From assembly GCA_951799425.1 (NCBI GenBank), contig OX637393.1:20997744-21061743 (forward strand): DNA of 64,000 bases, read 5' to 3'. The notes beneath the pieces are model-generated. The model saw only the letters and a list, made by a program, of their open reading frames with translations, made no database searches and had not been told where the DNA came from. The stretch comes from Ilex aquifolium. Taxonomy: Eukaryota; Streptophyta; Magnoliopsida; Aquifoliales; Aquifoliaceae. The position numbers were made by a program, and so were the translations under genes. Below, piece by piece: positions 13,501-25,500 of the stretch (within the stretch, counting starts at the first letter, position 1; each line of letters begins with the position of its first letter).

Positions 13501-16500
13501 TTTTGTGGGACTTTGTTGGGTGGCGGTTAGATCCATGGTCTTCAATCCTTGGCTTAGATGCTACGGGTTAGGGAGGAAATTGGAAGCTAAAGACCCTTTG
13601 ACGGTGTGCTTTTTTTGCTACTATTTGGGTCATTTGGTTGGAGAGAAACACAAGAATCTTTGAGGTTAAAACTAAGTGGAAGGATTATGGGACAAAATGT
13701 TTTTCTTGACTTCATTTTGGACATTGGCGTGAAAGGAATTTGCGAATATTCCTCTTTTTTGTATTACTGTTAGTTGGACAACCTCGTGTGGAAGGTAACA
13801 TGATCATCTTCCATTGTTTTTGCTTTTATGATGTTTGTCTTCACCTATCTTTGGGTTGGATGTCTTAACCGGTGGCTAGATTTGTAACTTTTCTTTCTGA
13901 TTATTTGTTAATAAAATTTACTTTTTCCTATCGGAGAAAAAAAACTGATAACATTATTTGGGCAATAAAAACGAAGAGTTTGAATAAATGTCACTCTGTA
14001 TAATGATTGTTTAAATAATAAATATGCACAATCAATCAATTGTTACGCTTACCTACATAAATAACAAGATTTTGATTTATTTGTACACACATTTCCAATT
14101 TTTTTTCTATTTTCATTCTATATCCAAAATGTTTCTGTTTCACAGCTGACTGAAACTATACACCGAAATAAAATTTCGATCCTTGGTCTAAAGATCATTC
14201 CCTCTTTTTATTCCAGCTTTCTCTTTTCTCTTATTCTTCTTCTTCTTTCTTGATTTTCTATTTGCACTCAAGGATTAAATTTTAGTTTCACTTCCATGGT
14301 GGAAACAGAAATGGACCAGCAATGGAAAATTGGAATTCCCGTTTCAAAATGTTTCGACCAATATGCGAATGTATGGAATCTAAATTCCAAATTTTTCCTG
14401 ATGCTGAAATGTTCTATTTCGGAGCTAAACAATATTATGCATCGAAAAGAAATTTTAATTCTTGTTTGCACTATAATTCAACAATGCAGACTTGATCTTC
14501 CCCAAGTAAAGGTTTTTTAAGCTAAATTGCACACAAAGAATCAGCAACTGGTCAGATCTCATCAGTTAATCAGCCTTTCAGAGATTGAAATGAAGTCCAT
14601 CAAGGCTTCAAATATATTCCTAGTTCTTCCACAGAGTTCCCCACTCGGAAGTTGACAGTAAATTTTTCCCTTGGCTCCTGTTCCTCCCTCTGTGAAAGAA
14701 ATTAGTGTTCCCATGACTGTTGAATCTACATTGTATATCATTTTTGTCTACAACCGATTCCATCCACTTGAACCTCTATCAAAATGACTTTGGGTCTTAT
14801 CCTCACTCTAAATTGAGGCTTTCCCAGATACTTAAATTATAAATGAGATTACTATATGCTCAGCAAGGAATGCCTTGCGATTATATGAAGGCCAAAATCT
14901 TCGTTATTCCAGACAATCAATTATCACAATTGTCAAAGCTTTCTCTCAACTCGCCCTCAAACTCATGACCTCTCGGCTTGTAACACATGGTAACTTACCA
15001 TAACTTAATTGCAATCCTCTAATAGGTTGGAAATTGACTGCTCGTGACAAGCTACAGCCCCTTATCATGAATCAAGCTCGAAAGCCTCAATAAAAAAAGG
15101 CCCCGATGAAGAAAAGGGCTTCACATAAGGTAGAAACTAAAGAGCCTAAGCAGGCATTTACATAACAGTTGTCACTTCCATGGGAGAAACACACCGTACC
15201 AAACAAAGCATGCATAAAAAATCACAAAATAAAAGCAGCTATGGTAAAAGATCCAAGACCTCAAACACTCGAACCAAAATCTCAAGCAACTAGTATGACA
15301 CAGTATAAATTCAAATTGGTAATATGGACAGCAAAAACAATTTTAACCATAGTGATCATTGTAAAGGTTGATACAATGTGCGCCTAAGTTCTCTTACAGC
15401 ACTATTTGTATAGGTTCTCTATGCATGTTCTACAAGCATGACCCACATGTAGGTTGAGACATATATATGAAAGTAATTATGTTTTTAAATATATGGAAAC
15501 AGACAATGACATGAAGACATACCGGAAGGCTATTGAGAAGAGCAAGCATAAGAGAGGCATGAAAGATGCACATCAAAAGCTTTTCCAGTACATTTGGAAT
15601 ATATGCACCAAAATCTAACGACCAACGAGGTTGATATGAAGTTAACCGAATTGAGTGTGCCATGGAGATCATATTCCCAATAAAAACAAAAGTTCCACCA
15701 CAGCTAATTTCTCCAAAGTCAGAACTCTTATGACCTGGAAATGAATTTCTTTCAGGTTGCCGACATTCTGGGGAATAAGGGCTTGAATATGTGATCTCAC
15801 CCCATGTTTGACCCAGCATCTGGACCGGGGTTAAGCAAGACTCATCCTGTGTCAACCACCATAAGAGCAATAAGTTACATCTTAAATTTGAGTTCCATAA
15901 TGTTTGCGAGCAGAGAAAAAAATTTCTTATTATTTGTGGTTGCAGAAAGTAGATTTAACATTTCTGAACTTCAATGAATTTTTTCCATTACTGTTAATGG
16001 TGAGGCAAGGGATTTAAGACAACGTGATCCATTATCTCCTTATTCGGTCACTTCAGTAGTTGATTCTTTAAGTAGATTGGTGGAGAGGGCTAAGGAGGTT
16101 GATTTCGCTAAAGGGTTTGTGGTGGGAAGAGACAAAGTTTCTGTTTCTCATCTTCAGTTTTATGACGACAATTTTTTTTAATCATGAGAAGAGCAGAAGG
16201 TCCTTAATTTGTATTCTATAGTGCAAATATTTGATATCATTCCGGGATAGAAGGTTAATTTGAGTAAGAGTTCCTCACTGGGCGTTAATGTATTGCAAGA
16301 TAAGCCTGATAAACTCAGTGGTGCTTTGGGGTGTGCTATTCACAAGTGGCACCTGAAATATCTTGGTTTGCTATTAAGTAGGAATCCAAGCTCCGAGTTT
16401 TTTGGGATCCAGTAGTTGGAAAAAGTGGTAAGACGTTGGATAGATGGAAAAAGGCTTTGACTTCTGTGCATTCAGTGCCTTTAAATATTCCTATCTACTA

Positions 16501-19500
16501 TGGTAAATTGGGGGAATGCTCCCAATTCATGGAAATAGATTTCGATGGGATTGTCTTGTTTTTACCAGGTAATCAATTTCATTGTTGGAAATGGAAAAAT
16601 CATCCATTTTTTTCCATTCATTGTTGGAATTTTCTCCATTATTGTTAACAGTGAGACACATGTTTGGGAAGATGTGTAGAGGGGTGTTAGTCCCTTTTCT
16701 TCATTGTTCCCTTCTTCATATCGTCTATCCCGAAACCACAATGTCTCAATTGCTTCAACGGTGTCCTATACTTCTTTTCCCATCAGTTGGAATTTTAACT
16801 TCATTAGAAATCTCAATAACAGGGAAGTGCATTGAGCTTTGTTCTCTTATGTCCTTGTTGAATGGAGCCATGCTTAGGCAAAATATTCCAAATACACAGG
16901 GGTGGGCTATCTTTCGTCTGGAGAGTTTTCTTGCAAATTATTTATTGTACAAGACAAAATGATCCATCTATACAACAGTTTAAACCTTCCCAGATGATTG
17001 GAAAAGCGAAGTTGCCTATTAAAGTCCATTTTTTCTGCTGGACTATTACTCAAAAGAAAATTACTACTCATAATTTGATTCAAAGGAGGCAACCTTATCA
17101 TTTTTTATTTCCTCACTTGTGCATCATGTGTAGAAGGATTGAGGAGAATACTGGCTATCTGTTTCTTCATTGTCCAATTACTTTCTCTTTAAGGAGTAGA
17201 TTGTTTGGTCTAGTGGAGATGTGTTGGATTTCTCGAGCTTCTTGCATTGCAATGTTTGAGATTCTTGGAAGGAGTAAAAAGGCTAGATCACTTTGGAGAT
17301 GTGTGGTGTTGGTTTTTTTTTCTTTTTTTCTTGTGGTTATATGGCTTGAGAGCAATACAACAAATTTTGATTATATGGCTTGAGAGCAATACAACAAATT
17401 TTGAAGGCAAGTGTGAGGTGTCAGATAATCTATGGGAAAGAATCTGGCTTTTGGCTTCTTTTTGAGTTTCAATGTGTCCTCATTTTGCGGGTTCCTTTGT
17501 TTTTTACGAGCGCAGTTTGGAAATCCATTTGTGAGTTGCAATTTGTTTTTTATTTAAGTTTAATTTTATGTGCTTTTCATTGACAGGCTTCTCCTCCCTC
17601 AATCAGTACTTTTTCATGATTAATGAAAAGTAATTGTTGACACAAGCATGTTATATTATGCATGTATATGAAAACAAGACATGCCAATAGTAGAATTCCT
17701 ACCCCTGAACACAGGCAGCTGCTTCTATTGCTTATAGTCATTACCCAACCATCACCGCATTTTTTAAGCTTAACTATATCCTTAGCATTCAAGCAGTGGA
17801 TATTTTTTCTATCTCTGCTGCTAACACCACCCAATGTACTTGAATCGAAGCAGGAAATAGATGCAAATGCAGTCAGCTCATTCGGACAAGTAGTTACATT
17901 GTCTTTCAAATCGATATGCATGCTCTCTTCAAAAAAAGACTTCGGAACACAGTACCCCTTTCTTTCATTTACTGCCGCGAAGTTTTCAGAATCACTGTAA
18001 TGGTTTGAGTTTTGAAGTGTCTGCTCATCTAACAGAGTGACAATGTCCATCCACTCCTGTGCATGATGGATGTGGATGCCATCTAATGAGACAATTAGAT
18101 CACCAGGAGACAAATAACCAGACAAAGGCGAAGTAGAAGATACATCCAAAACCTATTGCAATGCAATGACAAAAGATTACTACATGAGTTCTAAAGATGC
18201 CTTGATTGAGAGCATAAACAACTAATAAACAATCTTAAGTGTACAAAGAGTTCATGCTTATGTACCATGGGGCTTTCACCATGTATGTAAAATGGATACA
18301 AGATCAACGGCAGGAGTAACAATGCCAATGCACAAACTGCACAAAACTGTAGAGGAAGTTGAAGGCAATCAGCTCTAAGATTGAGCAACACATGTGATAG
18401 CACAAAAATTGATGTCATAAATTAAAGAGCATAACAAATATTGAATTATTATGTGCACTCACTGCTGCATTATGCCAAATGCCAGCACAGTATATACGAA
18501 GGGTAGAAAGACGTGGTAATGCCTGCAGGAACTCGTCCTTGAAAGCCACAAGAGCTCCAGGAAACAACACTGCTAAAAACACTGCAATGTATTCGATTTG
18601 TATGCCCTCGCTGCATGCCGTAAAAGTGGCACCTACAGTACCAATCATGAGATTTATTGCTTCCATGTATTCCAATCTATAAACTTACCAATTTGTTCCT
18701 GATTGATTCATCATAGATTACATAAGCAAATAACTAGTGAACAAATTTTAAAGACATATCCATCTTATGTACACTAACAAACTGACAACGTGTAATCTCA
18801 CTGGATCACCATATTGTGAATCCATAAAATCAAGTGTAAGGCATCTCACTAAGCCTGCAACTAGCTCCAGTCCTTTGACTCAAAATGTAGCAACCACCCC
18901 TCCACCAAAAAATTACGAAACTTCTTTACTAAAACAAATCAGGCCTCTACTCTCCGGCTCTCCCATTTTCTATCTATTTCAATTGAAGTGTTGGAATCTT
19001 GAAATGTCATGCATCATATATGATATGACATATTGAATGTTCAGATAACAAAACTTATTCCTTGCCTAGTATTATTTTCTAACAAAGAAGAAAAATGAAC
19101 ACTCACACAGAGAATGCTTCACCCCCAAATTGTTAGTCAAAATTACATCATTTGTATAACATCTATGAAGAAATGTTTTCAATTGAAGTTACCTAGAGCA
19201 AAGCTTATTTCTTAGCTTGAGCACTGATTTTCTAAGCCATGGAAAGAAGAAATGCACACACACAAATGGGAGAGAGAGATAACGCCACCCCCCCCCCCCC
19301 CCCCCCCCCCGCAAAAAAAAAAAATGCCAAAATTAGGTTATCTATTTAACATTTACAATGATTTCAATTGAAGCTAGTGTTACCCATTACAATTCTTGAG
19401 CAGTTTAATACTTAAAAAAAATGAAAAATTAAGATTTTTCACTCATTTTCATGGGTCGATTTGGCACGCGGTACTGGTACGAATACGGGGTACGCTCTTT

Positions 19501-22500
19501 CTCAGGTACGTTGTGCGGTGAGGCCACCAAGAGCTAAAGCCAATTGCTAAACAAGGAAAGAGGATCGCATTGATTTCTGGTAAAGAAGAAAGGTGAGTTG
19601 CATGGGGGAGCGTCACACTCTTGATCTTCGAAAGCTTTTTTTTTATTTTTTGAGATTTTCGTGGTTAGCTTTGGATTCTTATCCGGATCGTTTTCACTAC
19701 TATAAAAAATTATATATACTGACACATACGTAAACTCAATGAGTTACTAGTTATTTTGTACCCATAATAGTTTTTACTATTTGTTTAATTATATATGCAT
19801 ACACATATAGTCAATATTTATTTGGTATTTTAGTATGTCTCTGGGCAAATCAGGACTCACAACAACATAACTGCTAATAATTATTAACAAGAAAAGTAAT
19901 GGTTACATATTTGAATTACAAAAAAACAAAAAGTCATAATAAAAATTCTAAGGCAATTAAAATTAAAATTAGGGTACTAGTGTAAAACCCGGGTAAATTT
20001 GAATTTTTGTGAAAAAGGTAAAACGGTAATTTGTCACTACGGTACGGGTTGAAAAACCCAAATTTTTCTAGAACTCGGATGACGAAACAAGCCTCACCGT
20101 TGGATTCGTCGTCGCGAAATCTAGTTACCCCCGTCAATTTTCGTCGAATTCCGAAACAGTCGAATTTTTTCACATTTTACGAGGCCGACCGGGTGTCAGA
20201 TGACCTCAAAAACGAACTCGGGACTTAAATTTCGAAAAGTGGATAATAATTTAAAGGTAGTTCATATAAAAATATTTTGAACTTAAATCAGGACGAAATT
20301 TAATCGTTTCGGAACGAAATCGGATTTGGGAATTGGGAATGTGTGGCACAATGTGGACCAAGCATTCCAAAGGGTATAAATAGGAAAAAAAAATCAGATT
20401 TTCTCTCCATTCTATCTGCTCGGTTACGTTGGAGAGAGGAAGAGAGGGAAAAGAGAGAGTTCAAGACTTCTCTCTACGATCTACGAAGTTTCGTCGGTCG
20501 GAATCCTTCGGGCCAACTATTAAAGTTGATCTACGCGACGAGGACTACGCCTACGTACCAAAAAGAACAGATTTCACCGAAATTTCCAAGATGAGATTTT
20601 GGGAAATCAAGGGTTTTGACTTGGGTTGTATTCTTGAAGGTTCTACCGTTGATTTTACGCTTCAAGAGATAGGGTTTTCATCCTAACTATGTTTATTCTC
20701 AACCTAGGTTTGTGATATGGAATGGGTAGGTTGTTAAAGGTATATGACACTTGCCTATTGTTGTAAAATTGATGAAATGGGTATTAGAAATGGGTAGAAT
20801 AAATTCTATCTTGAATTGAGTATGTAGAAATTACTGAATGTAATTTCTTAAGTTATATGATGAAATTGGACATTTTATGTGACTACATGATTTAGTGTCT
20901 TGAAGGTATTTGATTAAACACCTATGTGAAATTAAGTGTATTATTGCATAGATCATTTATAACATACGTGAAAAAATTGTTGTTGAATGTAAATATTGAT
21001 ATATATTTATGATATATTGGCATTGTGATGATTTATGGACAATTATATGATTTGGATATAATTAGTCATGGAATGTATGGAATGTGTTGAAATGTGGTTG
21101 AAATAGTTCATATGGCATTCATTACATATAGATATGATATTGATATTGCAATTATTCATTACATTGCATATGCACGGAGACATCACATTCATGGGCATTA
21201 GGCATGAGTGGGGGTGTGTGTGCATGTCTTTGAATCAAACATCACTCTTGGTGGTTGATAAGTGGACTCAGTATAGTTGGAACAAGGTTCAATAGAGTCG
21301 CACAGTTGCATGAAAAAGAAAAACTTGTGTCGGGTATAGAGAGAAGGGCTAGACACTCCCTCAGGTGCAAGACCCGGTTACTGGTTTATACACTTTCGTC
21401 AATGCAAGTCCAAAAAAGTATAACGGTGTACGGAACCGGCAGTGAGATTCCAAAATCTGAATACCCAACAACTGACACATGTTTTTTTTTTTAAAAGGCC
21501 ATTGGATGTGCAACATCAATGGCAAAGGCTTGGAATGCCCGGTTTTATACTCATGGCATTGCATGGGTGATGGGAGCCGGTGAAGGCTCAGATTAAAGTG
21601 CATGAATGAATCTCATCTCATTTCATGGCATGACATGGTGATTTCCAACATTAGATTGCATATTCTTGATTGGAATGGTTGTTGTTTGCTGAATGTTGCA
21701 TGTGAACATTTCATATGCACTTAGGTTGGGAATAGCCTCTTTAGGAGATACCTTATTGAGCGTGACTCACCCTTTATGGGAAAACGTTTCATTCCGGGCC
21801 TCAAGGAGGAAAAAAAGCTGACTTGTGACTTTTAAATCACGTTTTGTAAAACAATTGTAGAAACTTAGTTTTTGGCATGTAATTATATGAAAATGACTAC
21901 AATGGACTTGTATGAACCATGTTGTATGTAACACTATGTTATGGGAGTTTGGGTTGATGTTGTACATGTTTGGGATGGATTGGAAATCGAAAACGGATAA
22001 AAAAGGGGAAAACTCTAGACACCTATTGTTGGCGTTCGGACGTCATTCCACGTTCAAACGTAAGAAGCTTACAGTACTCGAGGCTCTACAGAGAATCAAA
22101 GTACTGTGAGTAACCTTAGTTCGAACGCCATTCCACGTTCGAACTCCATTTTCACGTTCGAACGCCATTCCACGTGCGAATATAAGGAGCTTACAGTACT
22201 TTTGCATCTCTGCAGAGAACCAAAGCACTGAGAGCAACCTCCGTTCGAACGCCAGTCCACTATGGAAATTGAGGTTTTGTTAAAATCTCAATTTTTTTGA
22301 AATTGGATTTTGGGTTCTGTTGTTCAAATGATATAAATGGACATTAAATGAGAATAAATTATTATATATTGGACCTCGGATGGGTCATGGGCATAGTTGT
22401 TAGTATCGTACGATACGCGATACGTATCGTACGATACGTTCCGATACGGAGCCAAAACGATACGGATCGTAGGTCTGTATCGTTTTTGCGTCGTATCGTC

Positions 22501-25500
22501 CGATACACGATACGCTTTTACGATACGATACGTATCGGTACGATACGAACGATACGCGCAAAAGCTATTTTATTTTTTTATTTTTTTTCTGGAACGACGT
22601 CGTTTTGTATTAATAAGAGGCTGATTTTTTTTATCCTTGCCACTGAAACGACGTCATTTAGTGGCTAGGGTTTACAAAAAAAAATAAAATCCCTCTTTTC
22701 CTCTCCTCTGCGATGTTTGCTGCCTAATTTATTTACAAAGCCAAATAATTTTTTTTTTTTTTAATTATTACAAAACTGCAGCTGCCTTTTTGGTCCCTAA
22801 TTTATTTACAAAGCTATTTATTTGATAATTTATTTGGTCCCTAATATATTTACAAAGCTATAGTTGTGAACTTTGCATTATAATATAAGTGAACTATGTT
22901 GATGACTTGAATAGTTGGTGGAGTATTAATGAAATTCTATATTTTTATGAGTGTAATCTTTTTTTTTCAAAGGTATATATATTTTATTACTATTTATTTA
23001 AAATTATACCGTATCTTACGATACACGATACGATACGCTATTTTTAAAAAACGATACGTCTTCCGATACACGATTTGATAACTATGGTCATGGGGTTGAA
23101 TGGCATACAGGTTGTCCGTTTGAGAGAGCCCGATACAAGGGAGACTCTGCCTAAACTCTGTGTTGTTGTGATCCCGGTAAAGGGGATGTTGTGCCGTGGT
23201 GTCGGGTTATGCGACATTCACGGGTGTTTTCAAGGGTTGACGGTTAGTCAACGGGTTGACAAAGGACTCCCGATTTTAGGAACGTCACAACTAGGGAATG
23301 ACTAAATACTTGAATAGAAAATAAAAATAAAAAACATAACTAACTAACAAATCTCAAAATAAAAATAACTCAATTGTAAATCAAATTAAAGCACAATGCT
23401 TAATTGTCAACTATTTTCTCCTTATCTTTTGGAGTACTCAATTTTCTTGCGAAGTTAAAAATTTGAGTTTGATGTAGCCGGAACAACGAAGTGGTGGCCT
23501 GCTAAAATAATATAGAAGCATGCAAGGATGGCGCTTCATGATCTTCCTCGGTAGCAATGGTACTATGGTAGAACTATCCATATAATCAACCTTTAAGGAT
23601 TTCCACTACAAATCCTCCAATCACACAATGGATTCATCTATATATGTGCGGTCTGGATTGATGTCTTATTTCTTTAAAGGCCCATCTCTATAACTTCCAG
23701 TGAAACGTGATTGAAAATGAATATTTGAATAAATGAAAATCAGTTTGTCAGCTCTTGTAGAATTCAATCTATTTCTATAGATATTGTGAAAGAATGACTA
23801 TGTACTCCAATTTCTTTAAGCTGATGAACTTGTAATTGGCTGGGATAATATATTATTATGAAAAAAAATAATAAAACAAAGATAATAATGATAGATGACA
23901 ATACAATAAACAACAATAAATTTAAATTAATACATTTTCACCACATCTGTTAATTCTGGAGTGTCTGATGTGGACCACTAAGCAAGAGCATATTCACAAC
24001 ATCTGTTTGAGAAGCCACCATAGCATGGAGACCCTTTCGTGAATGAAAATTTGCATATTGTTCTCATAAAAGTTTTGCTTATTGTACATTTTATGCTATC
24101 TTTCTAAATGCTTGCATAATACCTATGATCACTTCCTTGTCTTGATTTGGGGTTTTCTTAACTATACCTCATGGTGCTAACTTAGAAAGATATTAAGTAT
24201 CATAAAACCGTGGTGTTAGTACAAACCCAAGACAATGTAAACGAACATTCATCTTCTCCAACCTATGAACCACAATTTTTCAATCTGGCAAAATTTATTA
24301 GTGTGCTCTCGTAATATATTTTATGTCACCAAACATATTGTCCATGTTTTCATATATCTCACCCATTTTTTTACCATACCCATCACATAATCTAATAAGA
24401 AAAAATATTGGGTTTATGATACTTATGACACTCTCCACATCATCCCAAAATTTCTCCCCGTTCACGGGTTTTGTAACCAAAGCACCTAACTTCCTTGTGT
24501 GTTTCATCCCTAATTTTTAACAATTTTTTCCAGGTCTTAAGAACAACAGTAGTTGAAAGAGACTCTCTACAGTCAACAAGTTGCATCAACAAAATATAAT
24601 GTGATACAAACATAATTTTTCCCACTTTTAATAACTCCAATTTTGACTTGAGTCTTAAATATAGTCAAAGCATGAGTATGGTTCAAGAAATATTTTACAA
24701 TCAACTTTCCCCTTGTATAAGTATTTCTAAACCATTCAAATTCCTTTACAAAGTCTTTAAAAATGAGATTCAAAGTAGGGTAAATTATACTTTGACCCCC
24801 TCAACTATGACTCTTTTTCACTTTGCCTCCTCAACTATCATATTTTTCACATTGCACCTCAACTACGTGATTAGTTTCACATTACCTCAATTATTAACGT
24901 CCATTACATATTTAATGTAAAGTTATTTCATTTTGCCCCCTAAACTATGTATTTTTTTTTCACTTTGCCCCGACACATCAACAATTTCCATCCAAAAATA
25001 TAACGGATATTTGGGATTAGGGCAATATAAAATAATCAAAGTAGTTGTGAGGGCAATGTGAAAAATTCAATAGTTGAAGAGGCAAAGTGAAAAAATTGTC
25101 ATAGTTGAGAGGATCAAAGTTTAATTTACCCTTCAAAGTATGAACAACACAAGGAGATAAATTTATGTTTGTGTACTTTTTCTACCTTCTTTTCTGCAAG
25201 TTTGCAATTTGTTGCGTTGTCAGTCACTACTTGAATGACAATTAACGGGCCTATTTGTTCAATCACTTTCGACAAAAAATAAGTTATTGCTTGACTTATT
25301 TTCTCTATCCCCGAAAAATCTTCGGCATATAAAAACATAGCTATACGGTTATTTGCGACAATGATATTAATTAATGGTTGATGCTTGACATTGGTCCACC
25401 CATCTAATACAATTGATACCCCATGAGAATACCATGTATCTTTAACCAGAATCAAATTATTTTAAACGCTTCTTTTATACTCATCCAATAATATAGTTCT

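Larger units (their letters stand above)
7787..13943 (+). mobile_element. Decayed L1-type LINE in S2P intron 9, interrupted by a nested element
   Basis: The plus strand starts with MKIISCNVRRL at 7787, the usual first residues of an L1 ORF2 endonuclease. It continues through RT (8275-9487) and the zinc-binding end of RT (about 13200-13560), and ends near 13943 after AATAAA and a short A run. A 3128-bp element (9861-12988) splits it. No ORF1 is seen, so it is 5' truncated. Frames change repeatedly, so it is inactive. Confidence 0.85.
19981..23289 (+). mobile_element. Solo LTR of a chromovirus-type element in S2P intron 5
   Basis: It begins TGTAAAACCCGGG and ends GTCACA, with the 5-bp target duplication ACTAG on both sides (19976-19980 and 23290-23294). 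No internal gag-pol is present. It contains a TATA box at 20375, a palindrome cluster at 22033-22251 and a nested 695-bp hAT MITE. Without the MITE and its TSD copy it is about 2.6 kb. The family matches the element at 1-6 kb. Confidence 0.85.

Noticed and set aside
14268-14520. Overlapping frames on both strands as possible small genes
   Set aside because: They sit in intronic sequence resembling MITE remnants, without domains or splice context.
18767-19036. Possible exon conserved at 27615-27890
   Set aside because: The conservation is explained by the exon 6 segmental duplication; the frame is antisense to S2P and intronic.
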